Shown: positions 1 through 10,739 of the stretch, one piece after another
How the letters are laid out: each line of letters opens with the position of its first letter
Position numbering within the stretch: the stretch's first letter is position 1
Origin: Porphyra umbilicalis
Taxonomy: Eukaryota > Rhodophyta > Bangiophyceae > Bangiales > Bangiaceae
Direction: 5' to 3'
DNA length: 49,496 nucleotides
Assembly: GCA_002049455.2 (NCBI GenBank)
Contig: KV919202.1
Span: 1 to 49,496 of the forward strand
Notes under the pieces: generated by a model
What the model saw: the letters and a program-made list of their open reading frames with translations, nothing else
The model's database searches: none
Told to the model about the DNA's origin: nothing
Program-made: the position numbers and the translations under genes

Positions 1-102
1 TGCCACGCCCCAGCGGCCAAGTGCGTGACGCGGGCCCAAGCAGTATTGCTTTCGGAGGCTCTGTGGCCGCGCGACGCAGTGAGATTCCTGACAGCGGAGC
101 AG
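1..102 (+). CDS. Possible 3' part of an exon entering from the left edge
   Basis: Frame 1 is open from the first base and reads 34 codons up to a good splice donor (CAG|GTAAGC at 100-108). The peptide has mixed composition, unlike the proline- and glycine-rich peptide in the overlapping frame that stays open to 659. No family was recognised and no acceptor was matched downstream. It could equally be a chance open frame in GC-rich DNA. Confidence 0.2.
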
Positions 103-692
103 GTAAGCGACGAGCACCAACCCCTGAACGGAGCCCATCACCTCCGGCCAAGTGCCGACCTGCCGTTGCTGCACGTGGTGGTCGTGGGAGCTGGTCACCT
201 GCTGCTCGTGGCCGTGGCGGTGGCGACGGACCCACCGGCGGAGCACCTGGGGCTGGTGAACGTCGTGGGCTTTTTGCAGCTGTGGCCGATGCTGGGGGTG
301 CCCCTGGGCCGGGTGGTGTTCCCGACGGCAGCGCACAGCTGCCAGGCATGGGAAATGGAGGTGCTGGTTTATTGGACGGGGTCATGAATGCGTGGGATGC
401 CAGCTATGAGAGTGGTGGCGGCGATGCTGTTGGAGTTGCCACTGAGGCTAGCTCGTTGATAGAAGGCGATCGTGAGGGTGTCTTTGTTCCTGCATTGTCC
501 TTGGGCTCACGTGATGGCCTTCTGATGTCTGTCGGCGTCCGCGTGACCGCGTCTACGCCTCCTGAGGTGGGGAGCGCGCCGGCAACGATTTCTTCTGTTT
601 TACATTGCACTGGCGCATGTGCTAACGGTGGCAGTGGAGAGAAGGGTGGTAATGCGTAGCGACAAAAAGGATAGCGTAAAAGACGTACTAAT
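103..692. other. No recognised gene; long low-complexity open frame
   Basis: One plus-strand frame is open from the left edge to a TAG at 657-659. Its product is rich in Gly, Ala, Pro and Arg, then becomes more mixed after about residue 120. No domain or motif was recognised, and a minus-strand frame overlaps it. It may be a low-complexity tail of a gene that starts outside the window, or non-coding DNA. Confidence 0.25.
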
Positions 693-3600
693 CTACAACC
701 GGGGACACTCCATATAAAACCGCGCGGCAGCCATGTCCGCCAGCATGCGAATAGGAGAAAACGACTCGACAAACATGCGGTTCTTGTCCGCCACCCGGCT
801 CACCGCCGTTTGCACCATGCCATCCTCAAAGGCCTCGCACAGGTCGAGAACAGCCTCAGACAAGGTCAGGCTCTGGGAGCGGTGCACCGTGATGGCCCAG
901 CCAAGAACAAACGGTACCTGCAAGCGAACAGTAAGAGCGCTCGGCACCGACAGCACACGCGCCTTGAACTTGACGAGCGCGCAATCCACCTCCATCCACC
1001 CCATCCCAGCGTCTCGGAGCCCCTGAGTCCCCCTTGACACCCCGTCGGGCATGGAGTGGTTCTCAAACCGACAAACGGGGGAGCCGCCTGGCAGGTAGGA
1101 ACCAATACGGCCGATGCTGCCGTGGAAGAGCCCGAGGGTGATCTTGCAGTTGGAAGTGAACATCAGCCGCGCGTTCAGGCAATGCTGCACGCGACGCGGC
1201 GCGACACACTCTATCAATGCCGCCGCGCGCGTCTCGGCCGATATACCCATCACGTCCGGCTCGCGAAGAGACGGGTCCCGGTCGGGGTCGACCTCAATCG
1301 AGTCCTCGCAGAGGCAGTCGGCCGGCCGGTTGTTGCCAGCCAAGCGCGTCAGGCACTTGTTGTTGTGTGCCGAGACATTCTTGTGGCGCGGCACCAGGTG
1401 CAGCACGCTCGTCTCAATCTCCTTAGAAGTAGATCCCGACGCGCAGCGCTCTTGCATGAGACGCGCAAGCCGAGGGGAACAAAGGCCGAACCTTGCGTCT
1501 TGGATGGCCGCAATGTAGTCCTGCTCGGTTCACCGGCGCACCCACGTGAGCTCGAGCATCTCATAGCCGAACAGGTCCCGCCAGCAGGAAGAAGTGAAGG
1601 CCAGCCCGCCGTACGGGGGCCTCAGCTGCAAGAAGTCGCCAAACACGTAGATGCCACAACGTGGCGCGCCCGGAGGCTGGCACTGCAACAACAACTCCCG
1701 CATCGTGTCCAACGTTGCGGCAGGAACCATCGAGATCTCGTGCACAAGGAGGACCCGAACGAGCGATAGACGGCGAGCAATAGGTCCCCTTCGCTTTCGT
1801 TGCAGCAGGTTCGCGGCCTCGGTCGCGGGGTTGGAGTGTACCGGCATGTACTGATGTCCGAAACCAAAGAAGGAGTGGTAGGTTTGCCCGTCGCACGTCT
1901 TGGCGGAGCTTCCTGTTGGTCCAACAACACTGACTGCCTCGGCAGCCTGCCAATGCTGTCGCCAAAACGTCAAGAAGCGCCTCAAGAAGGTGGACCTGCC
2001 AATGCCCGGTCCGCCGGTGATTAACGTGCTCTTGTTCCGAGCGTGGAGGCGGAGGAAAACTTCTTCCCAGTTGTCTACGCGCGCGAGAAGACCGAGGGGG
2101 CCGGCACGCACCTTGGGGGCTTCATGGCCCAGGGCCGCGCGGGTGCTCAACCCTGGCACCGCTGGCGCCCCGACAGGGACCTCCGGTATCGGCGCCTCCG
2201 TCATGGTGTGGCACGCCGACGACGCACTTGTCCCAGCGGCAGACGGTGCCGCCCACGTCAGCGCCCGAGTGGACGTGGACGCGACGGTGGGCACCCCCGC
2301 CCGGGAGCGGGCATCCCCGCGTCGACCACTACCGTGGCCCGACGCAAGCGAGTTAAAACGATACCTGCCCAAGCCAAAAGAATTGGCACCGTCAGGTTTC
2401 GGAGCCGCCACACCTTGCTCATGCAGCGGAGGCTCCGGGTTCTTCAATGCGGGAACTCTCTCAGGCGGGCCGTCCATGACCACTGACTCGCCAATGAAGC
2501 CGCCGTTGATCATTGTCTTGTAGCGCTTCTGCGCGAGCGACTCGTGGTCAACGTCCTTGGCGGGCGTGGGGCGCATCCTCGAGCCAAGCAGGACACCACC
2601 CGGAAGGGAAGAAGTACGTCCGACCCGGGAGGTAGCCGCACGGCGTGGCGTTGGGGGGGGGGCGGGTGCGCCACTCTCGACGGCCTTTGGCTGGTGCCGA
2701 TGTGGGGCGGTCACGCCGGTGCGCAGCGCCCCCGTCGCATGGAAGGGCGAGGGAGCGGCGCCGTGAGACGACGGTGGAAGACTGACGTGCGCGTCATCCT
2801 TGGTCAGGTCCAATACGTCTTCGTCTGCGTCCGCCACATTGCGTGACGAGGATGTGTCCGCCCCCAAGTCAAAGAGCGGCGCCAGCATGACCATCTCCGA
2901 GTCCGTCGACGACTCGGCGGGCGCTCCGCGGGGCACCACCAAACCCCGACGAACGGGCTTCTCCAAGCCGCGAACAGTGCGCCGCACGGTCTGGGAGGAC
3001 GCCGTGCACACGCTGGTGAAACCAGATGGCAAGTGTGGTCGATGTATGGTAGGGGGAGCACGAATTCGCGGCACGGCAGGGGACGGGGCCGGGCGACGTT
3101 CGTCGGCCACCGGGACAGCCTCAGTGAGAACCTCCAGGAGGTCTCCGGCAGCCACACAGTTGACCCACCTCTGTGCGTCTTGGATGAGGCTGAACTTGCA
3201 AACGACCGTCAGGGAGGAGGCTGCGCCGGTAACAAGCTGCAGCACCGTGGAGGTACCGCCTCGGCCAATTTCAAAAGAACAGCGGGACCCACCCGTTACC
3301 ACAGCAAATGAACCAGCCGGCACTGACCCCGATAATCGCTCCGGGAGGACGGTGCTGCAGTAGTTAACGACGACGTCGTTGGTGAGGGGGTCCGTTAGCC
3401 AGCACATGGCCGCAGCCGACGTCGGGAACGGTTGTGTCACCATCGCGTCGTCGACGCCCAATGACCGCGGCCGGCCAGCAAAAGCATTTTCATCGGCAGC
3501 AGAAAAGAGAACTGAAGACGTCCGTGAAATGACCCCGACGATGGCCATGGCCACCACCGCCCAGTACGGCGCGGTGACGTTGAAGGATTGGGCGGTCGCG

Positions 3601-3809
3601 TGCCAAACACTCGCTGCCGCCTTTCTACTACGAGCCGACCCAGGAAAACGCGAGAAAAACGCTAGGGGAGGGAGGGGGTGGGGAGGGAGGCAGGAGACGC
3701 GGTTGAAAAGGGGAAGTGCAAGAGAGAGGGGGGAGCGGCAGCGGACCGAGTCACCCACCACGAGGTGCCCTGTGCAGCCAACCTCGCGCGGGAGAGGCCA
3801 CGCGCCCAT
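693..3809 (-). pseudogene. Decayed PIF1-like DNA helicase
   Basis: The frame from 3809 to 1533 continues in the same frame after a TGA (1532-1530) to a TAG at 695-693, so this is one gene broken by one stop. The first 560 or so residues are low in complexity, and Met88 (3548-3546) is a more likely start than the frame opening. Helicase motifs then appear in PIF1 order: Walker A GGPGIGRST (about residue 605), Walker B VLLVHEISM (about 690), motif III GDFLQLRPP, then after the stop motif V WAITVHRSQ and motif VI AVSRV. PIF1 enzymes unwind DNA with ATP and occur both as host genes and in Helitrons. Here the Walker A lysine is Arg, the Walker B aspartate is His, and the stop falls where the family has the Gln of its RQ motif. 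Catalysis therefore looks lost. No RepHel domain was seen, so a Helitron origin is unproven. Confidence 0.75.
1530..1532 (-). other. In-frame TGA inside the PIF1-like gene
   Basis: The minus strand reads ELTWVRR, TGA, then TEQDYIAAIQDARFG. PIF1 proteins run on through this point with an (F)RQ motif, and the stop occupies the Gln position. The frame is unchanged on both sides, which indicates a point nonsense change rather than an indel. Confidence 0.7.
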
Positions 3810-5617
3810 CCGCGGGCGGGAAACGAGGCGAGGCGGTTCATCCGAGCGCGTGTCGTGTCAAGCGCGAGTGGCCCATATAAAAAGGCGGTCGACCTGCCAT
3901 ACCGATGCTAGAATGCGAAACGGAGACGAGCGCAGGCGGCAAAAAGATGGCGCCAAGGAGGCCGGGACGCAGACCACAATGAAAAAAAAAAAAGCGGGGC
4001 GCCGCATCGGCAAGAAAATTCCTTCAGCGGCGACCGTGAGGGAGGGATGGGCGGCCCGCGCAACAGGCTTAGACGAACAGTCGGGAAACGCTGCAATGCT
4101 TGGGTTGTGGGTGCTACTACCTAGGACTCTCACGTCAACCAAGATACCGTAAATGGCGATAGCTCTGAGATACAAGGAGATCGAGCGGCTTGCTTGGACG
4201 GTGAAGCGTCATCTGGAGATATTTATATCGGCCTTGTCAAGAATTATTAGTCACCTGTCCAGCAGAGTAGCATGCCAGAAATGGCTGGTGCTTTTCCTGT
4301 CCGGCGTGATCCGCCAATGAGAACGGCCAGCAGCTGGTAGCCACATTCCCTGTGGCCGCTTCCACCGCAGCCAGGGTTGGGAGCTAGGGTTAGGAGCTAG
4401 GGTTAGGAGCTAGGGTTGGGCCCAGCGAAGGGGGCCGGCCTTCCATTCCCCCGTGTGCGCCTCTTCGCGGTGAATGCCGCACGTACCTTCATCAGTCCCA
4501 CCCATTGATCATGCCAAAGAGTCTTCGGGCATTGGCCGAAATCATGCAGAAAGCAGGTGGTCGAGGCACACTCGTACCTGTCCACTTCAAATCGTGTAGC
4601 ACACCAGTGGTTCAACAGTCCAACATGCAGGACCATGTGGCCGACGCCTGCTAGTGCTGTACCACTGAACCTGGGAAGAGCATCTGTTGTTCAACAGTCG
4701 CAGCTCCGCCGCCGGCGCCTCGGTCCGCAGCACCTTATTTGCAGTGGGAAACCGTGAAAGTCTTTTGGCAGTGGCACTCATCCACTGTTCCATTCCAACA
4801 TCGACAACGCTAGACGCCGTGGCTCATACATGCAAGAGGTTCCTGGATGCACCAGAACCGGGAAGAAGAGCGCCGGGATTGTCAGTTCGGGAGCTTGGTA
4901 CTCCATCTCAACTCCTACATCGTCGTGCGTAGCCAGCTGGTCAGAGTGGCACAGTGGCAACTGCCAGCTACTGGGACATTGTACTGATATGGGAAGCCTG
5001 GAGTCCTGCCACCATCTATTCGCTCTTTGACTGGGTTTCCCGCGTCTGAGCTTTCTGGCCACATCACCAGTCATCTGAGGAAGAGCTGCTCACAGTTCGT
5101 TGCTGTGTCCCCATGTGGTGCTCTTGTGCCATGGGCGTGCGTAGCACATATACAACTGCTGGTTCTACTCGAGTGACAGCTGTGTGTGGGAGGTAAGATA
5201 GCCGCACTCACCTGTCCATGGACTCCTAAGAAAGAGCGCCACTGCCCACAACTCGGATCGAGACAGATTTCCAGTTAACGGCTGCGCTTCTGCACATCGG
5301 TCAGTGCATGTTTGGTCTGGTCGTGCTAGTGCGAGCTCAAAGCGTCTGCTTGGACAAGCTCTGCGTCTGGCTGACTGCGCTGTACTGGATTATCCGCCAG
5401 TTAGCTTCTAACTGCCCGAAAAGAATGTGCGGCTGCAGCATCATGAACAGCAAGCGGCGTACGGCCGCTGCGACTGAATCCTCCACGTACGTTGTCCGCG
5501 TGACGCAATGAGGACATGGTGCCACGTGCTGTGGCTTCTTTGAGTGGAGTGGGACGCGTGCGAATGGTTAAGATCAATAAGAAACACAGAAAAGTATTGG
5601 AAATGGAAGAGAAGCAG
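3810..5617. other. Intergenic stretch without a recognisable gene
   Basis: Only short, mutually inconsistent open frames are present on either strand. The base composition is less GC-rich than the flanks. The segment lies between the helicase relic and the KDZ/Ulp1 relic. The only structure seen is the short tandem repeat at 4375-4420. Confidence 0.5.
4375..4420 (+). repeat. Telomere-like 13-bp tandem repeat
   Basis: About three and a half copies of AGGGTTAGGAGCT occur in tandem, followed by a diverged AGGGTTGGG. The core TAGGGTTAG resembles TTAGGG-type telomere repeats, but the 13-bp period does not. It may be an interstitial telomere-like tract or a chance minisatellite. Confidence 0.45.
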
Positions 5618-6099
5618 CTACACCCCACCATCTAACAGACCGCCCAAGTCGTCCAAAAACAAAGCGACAGCAAGACGGTGGCGCAGAACAGGGATATCTT
5701 CTTGAGAGAAGGCAAGCGGAACGCCTTCAGCACATCAATGCGCTGCAGCGAGCACAAAGACGCCGCAGCTGCCGCCATCGTGCTTCTCCGGGTCCTCATC
5801 ATTGTGGCCGACGGGCCAAGAGCCACACACCACTGGGCCGCAACGTCGGCACCCAACTGGGCACACAACTCGTCGTGAAGCCACCGACGGGCCATGTCGA
5901 TCTCGTCGTCTGTGCCGCGGCCGGGAAGCGAGTCGAAGTGAATGAACAGGTGGTGCGCCACGTCGATCTTGATCAGCGCCCAGTGCGAGCGGTCGACATG
6001 AACGGGAATGAGAGTGACATTGACCAAGCTCAAGTCAACGCCGTACACGCGCCCCCAGGTGCGCACGTTCTCGTAGACGTAGCCAAACCGGCGCGACTA
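5618..6099 (-). other. Ulp1-like cysteine protease domain, broken
   Basis: Ulp1-family enzymes cleave SUMO-like tags or polyproteins with a His-Asp-Cys triad. The N-terminal part ends NSHFFSRL at the TAG 6099-6097 and resumes in the same frame with FGYVYENVRTWG. His and Asp lie in that frame. The Cys motif KHDGGSCGVFVLAAAH lies one base out of frame, and its frame continues past a TGA into PLAFSQEDIPVL before a stop at 5620-5618. All triad residues survive, but not in one reading frame. Confidence 0.7.
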
Positions 6100-6722
6100 C
6101 AACCGCGAAAAGAAGTGAGAGTTCATTGTCCTTGTCCGTGGCCGCCGCTGCGGGTCGCCCGACCTCCCCGCCGAGATTAGCGCGTCCGACCGAGAGGACG
6201 CCACCGCATCGTCCTTAAATTTGAGCATCCCGACGACGTAATTGAGCACGTCATCGCTCAGCCACGACTCGTCTCTAAGGAGCAGGTTGTCAGCGACGGA
6301 GAGGTCAATCCGCGCCTTGTTACGATGGCGCACGATGGTGCCCGGCGCGTGACCCGCCGTGATGGCCGCCACAAATTGCACCTCGGCCTCGGTGAGCGGC
6401 TTCGGGCGCTGGGCGATGAACGGCTCGTGCTCGAACCCCAACCGCTCGACCAACTCGGCATGGGCGATGCTCACCGACGCTTCCGCGTCCTCCTTGACCC
6501 CCTCGCCGTCCAAAGCGTGCGCGTCTTCCTCGCCCGTCGTCACCGCGGCCGCCGCACGCGCGCCGGTGTCGCCACCCGCCGCGTCGCCTTCGGCACCGAG
6601 GCGCGCGGAATCCCCGTCCGACATCCAGTCCCCGTCTTGCTCCAAGTCAAGGCTCCCGTCGCGGTCTAGGCCCCTCGCCCACAAGGGCAGCGGCTTCTCC
6701 GCCGTAGAGCGCTCCTTGCACT

Positions 6723-8265
6723 TCACAGTGGCAAAGCAGACGACGCCGGATCCGCTTCGGCAGCCAGCGCGACGTCCGGAAGAGCACGGCCGTATTGACA
6801 GGAGCACGAGGGGCCGCTCTCGCACTCATGCACCAGCTTCGCATGGTAGAAGCGCGCCAGGGGGATGTGGTCGTTTTCAGTGGTGAGCTTATCTCTCAAC
6901 AGACGTTGGAGCTTGCGAATGTTCATAAACGCCACTTGAACCATGCGATGGATCATGTACGTGGCGGGGCTCATGTGAGCCAAGCTTGTTCGGTTGCCAA
7001 CGGAGATGGAGTGCGATACCTCCGCCGCCTGCGTCGCCACGCCGGCGGTGGACCCCAGGCTGTCGTCCGGCATGTACACGGGGGAGCAGCTGTGCGTGAT
7101 GGAATGCGGTCGGTCCACAATGCACCGCACCTTGTGGGGGCGCAGCAGGGGCCGCACGCGTCGCATCGCGTTCTTGTACAGCTTACACGCGACGTCGTAG
7201 AAGATGACCTTGGGTTGTTGGGTGAATCGCTCAAGCACCATAGACAGCGCCTCGCCCACGCTCTCTGCACGAAACAAACAACGGAATCCAAGAGTAATGA
7301 CGTGAGGGCAAACGACATCAAAAACACCCTGCGTGAGCCCGAATGAAACCGAGAATGCCCTGTTGCACACGTCCCCATCTCCGTCTCGGTCCGTTGCACG
7401 CCGCGCCTGGCCGCGGTACTGCACGCGGCGCTTGGCGGCCTCCGAGTCTGCGATGCCCGCCCGCACGCGCGGCAGGCTCGCGAAAAACTCGAACGACACC
7501 ATCGGGTCGTCCTCGTCAAAGTCTGCCGCAACGGCCTGCTCCGCCCGCCAGTGCTGGAAATCGGCCGGGGTTGGTGTTCCCTGCCAGCGCTCGCAGTACT
7601 TGGCGTTGCGCCACGACTTGGCAAGCGTCGCTGCCCTCGACGCCGCCTGCGCAAATGCCACGTCCGCGTCCGTCTCCACCTGCACTGCGGGGCCGATTAG
7701 CTCCCCAAGCGCCACCCGGAAGGCTGTATCGTGCTCCAGATCCTGGGAGAAGAAGCCGAGGAGGCTGGCGACGAAGCCAATCCCGTCCACCGCGGCCGAC
7801 ACCTTGGGCCACTCCTCGGCACCCTCTAGGCGGAGCGTGTCGGCCAAGAGCTTGACGGCCTTCTCGTTGTGTCTTTGAAAAATGCCCGACACGGACTCGG
7901 CGAGCATGGCTTGTAAGAAGGGGATCACGCAGATCCAGCCGCCGTTATCATCGCGAGGGATCTTGGTTAAGACGGGCGCACAGTGGCCGGTGCGATCTCG
8001 CCAGGTTTTGGTAGGCTTCTTGACGGGCTTGCCGTTGCCGCCAAGAACGAGGTTGACATCATCATCCTCTTGGAGTGCCGCCTCCAGGCTCGCATCGACG
8101 CGGGGTTTCTTCCGCCGCCGACCGCGCTGCGTGTACTCGTTGCCGTCCCCCTCCTGCTCGGACACCTTGTCCTCGTCGGCCCCTTGCTCCTCAGCGGCCG
8201 CATTGACACCAGCGGGCTTCTTGTCCGCAGCGGCCGCGGTGCCGCGGCCCGTCGTTGCTGCCGCG
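6723..8265 (-). other. KDZ transposase core domain region
   Basis: This long open block contains the segment FDVVCPHVITLGFRC and, about 40 residues on, an Asp in FYDVACKLYKN (7196-7194), followed by VDRPHS. These are hallmarks of the KDZ/HMGXB3-like transposase group, which uses a DDE-type fold to cut and paste DNA. The frame closes at 6723, while the continuing coding signal (VKCKERSTAEKPLP) lies one base out of frame. Confidence 0.6.
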
Positions 8266-8397
8266 CTGTCCAGAGGGAAGAAGCGAAAAAAGAGAATAGC
8301 TGCTGCCCTCTCTGTGGATCGTCAGCCGAAGGTCATCACGGATGCGTGCCAGGTACGCAGCCTGTAGACTTGGGGTTTCGTCAATGGAGCGACTGAC
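8266..8397 (-). other. Inferred intron 2 of the KDZ/Ulp1 gene
   Basis: The donor is TTTAG|GTCAGT at phase 2. The acceptor is TTCCCTCTGGACAG ending at 8266 after a T/C-rich tract. Joining restores the frame that continues into the transposase block. The intron would be 132 bp and contains the stop that otherwise closes the exon-2 frame at 8322. A read-through reading of its first 40 bases as coding cannot be excluded. Confidence 0.5.
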
Positions 8398-8882
8398 CTA
8401 AAGACTTTGTGGACGGCACCACTTAATGATGGCTGCGGCAAGATAAAGAGCTTGGACGTCGGTACGTCGAGCACGGGACATTCCATGTCCAGCCGCTGCG
8501 GGCATGCGTCCTCTGGATCCGTGCAGCTGAGCGCTTGCGCATCGATCATAGGAAAATTAGGGCTTGGCCCGCACAGAAGGCAACGCCCCGTCTCGGGCGG
8601 GACGAGAAAGATGCGCAACGCGGCCGTCCCAAGCTTCACCGCGTCTTGGCGGCGCAGCCCGAACACGGCAACGTCCGCGCAGAGATACCGCGTCGCCGAC
8701 GTCTGAGCCGTGCGCGCAGTGATAATGAAGGACACGAGCTTGTCGACGAGGCCACGAGTGAAGAGCAGCCACTGCCGGCGCCTGTTCCAGCGTCGCAAGT
8801 TGAACAGCGCGTGGCCTCCTCCGTCGAACTCAACTGTCCACCAACAAGACGGCGTGGTGCATGTCCATGTGGCCAACACGAC

Positions 8883-9061
8883 CTGGAGAAAAAGCTAACA
8901 AAGAAACATGAAAGTGCAAAGAAGGCGGATCACCGCAAGAGTTTCGAGTTTGTTAGTACCTTCCAGCAATAACACTGTACCCGAGGCCCACCAAGAAAAC
9001 GGAGAACCAACCGTGCGGACCAAAACAGAGCACCTGATCACTCGGCACAATGCACACTTAC
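8883..9061 (-). other. Inferred intron 1 of the KDZ/Ulp1 gene
   Basis: The donor is AAA|GTAAGT (intron begins at 9061). The acceptor is TTTTTCTCCAG ending at 8883 after a pyrimidine-rich tract. Both sides are phase 0, so the coding frame upstream (...TAPAVK) joins cleanly to VVLATWTCTTP downstream. The length is 179 bp. Confidence 0.65.
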
Positions 9062-10739
9062 TTTGACGGCTGGCGCGGTCTGGTGATGCGTGTAGAGGAT
9101 GGCGGACTCCTTGGCCAACACCTGCCCGTCCCAGCGACAACCGCACGATCCACAGCAGGGCTCGACCAGAGGGAGGCTGGTATCGAGCATGTGCCCGACG
9201 CGGGCACAAGCCCATTAAATATCAATGATCTTCTTGAGCTCCTCGGTCTTGTTCTCTTCGGTGCCGCCCGCCCGCTTGAGGTACATGTCGCGCCAATCCG
9301 CGGACCTCATCCACGCGTCGCCTTGGTCAATCTCCCCTTTGCAAGGAAGCATGTTGCGCGGCAGCCTTTTTTTCAGCTTGGCCTCCTTGACGTCGCTCTT
9401 GGCCCGGCCTGTGTCACCCGGCAGCTTCTCGATGCTGCTATCTTCATGCTCGTTGTCAACGAATGGGCGTGGTTGCCCTAGCGCCTTGTCACCCCATGTC
9501 CCCTTCCGAGTGATGCCAGTGGTAGGGTAGTTGGGCAATGCGTCCTTGCGTGCTTGATGAGCCGGGCGCGCGATCTTGACGTGACCGCACCTACCGCGGA
9601 AGCGACGGCACCCGGGTTCAATGCACGACGCCACGTTGCCCTCTGTGAAGGTGACCAACGAGAAGATTGAGGGGTACAGAACGCCCCAAATGACTGCCAA
9701 CCCGTACTGCCGCGGCACCGCCAGCTCGGTAGCATCGATTGGTCGTCGCATTCGATCGACGAGCATCGTCTGGGATACACCCGCAACGACCATGGCCTTC
9801 TCCATGATAGAGATATGCTTGCACGCCAAGCTGCGGGAGAATGCTGACAGTAGTACAGCGTTCTGTGCGCCAAGGAAGCAGGAGCATAGCACACCCCCGC
9901 GGCTGGACAGCCAGAGCACGGCATTTTCCGTCTTGCCGGTTCCCGAGCGGAGCACGATGCAGTGGGAGCTGGAGGTTGGGTGCGTGACAATGGCGGCCGA
10001 GACACCTGCGCGTCGGCTTTCAATCGTAGTTGACACCGGTAGACCGCCGGCTCGCTGCAGGCAGGGTACGAGCGCGTCGACAACGGCATCTTGTCCGGCG
10101 GTTGCTACTTGAGCGCCGCGCCGAGCTCGGCGGAAGGGTGGTGCCTGCGGCTGCTCGTCCAGATCTCGAAAAAGGGTGTCGTCGTCGTCCACTCCTGCAT
10201 TGTGACCGTCTTGATGAGCCTGTCCACCTCGAGAGCGCGGTCGACCAGATCGAGAGGAGACGGCGCCAGGCCGTCGGCGGCGACTAGCAGTCGCTGCCGC
10301 AGTTGGAGGTAAGTCGCCGTCGATCCGCGAAGAGAAAGACAGTCGACTCATCTTGTCGCTCCACTGGCTGCCCACTACAGACCACTCAATCCCGGCCTCC
10401 TCCCCATCTACAGCTCCGCCCAGTCCTTCAACCACGGGCATGGAGGCGGCAAGGTCACGGACAGCACGCGCGTCTTCGTTGGAGCCAACAAGTGGAACGT
10501 CAACAGGGGAGGAGAATCGACGATCTCCTCGGTCCCGTCGAGGGTCCATGACGAGGCACAACCTGGGGGTTCACAAGAGGGCATGGGGGCACGCCGTGAG
10601 GGAAAGCACAACCAACAAAAGAGACGGGCGGCGGGGGGGTGTTCACCAGGACGTCGCGCCACCCCGTCCAACGCGGCCGCTAGTTGACGTAGGCTCGCAC
10701 ACCCCGATGCGGCGGCCGCCGATCTGCTGCACGTCTAGT

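Larger units (their letters stand above)
5618..10549 (-). pseudogene. KDZ-type transposase fused to Ulp1 protease, decayed multi-exon gene
   Basis: Four consecutive open blocks on the minus strand fit one gene starting at the ATG 10549-10547. Exon 1 (10549-9062) holds a SWIM-like CxC...CxH zinc motif (LCSCF...ACKHI) and a second Cys/His cluster (CIEPGCRRF...CGHVKIAR). Exon 2 (8882-8398) is rich in Cys, including CLLCGPSP. Exon 3 (from 8265) holds the KDZ/HMGXB3-like transposase core, with FDVVCPHVITLGFRC, FYDVACKLYKNAMRR and the later VDRPHS. It runs into an Ulp1/C48 cysteine protease with His in RSHWALIK (5985-5983), Asp in HFDSLPG (5934-5932) and Cys in GGSCGVFV (5767-5765). KDZ elements are known to carry Ulp1-like proteases. 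Lesions are an in-frame TAA (9217-9215), a frameshift near 6740, an in-frame TAG (6099-6097), a frameshift near 5800 and an in-frame TGA (5737-5735). It is almost certainly inactive. The order of domains is seen directly; joining them into one gene is inference from frame and splice agreement. Confidence 0.7.

Noticed and set aside
693..3809. Helitron (RepHel) copy
   Set aside because: Only PIF1-type helicase motifs were found. No HUH Rep domain, 5'-TC end or 3' hairpin with CTRR was recognised nearby.
4175..5617. Terminal repeats of a KDZ transposon around the Ulp1 relic
   Set aside because: No inverted repeat pair could be matched between this stretch and the region beyond 10550.
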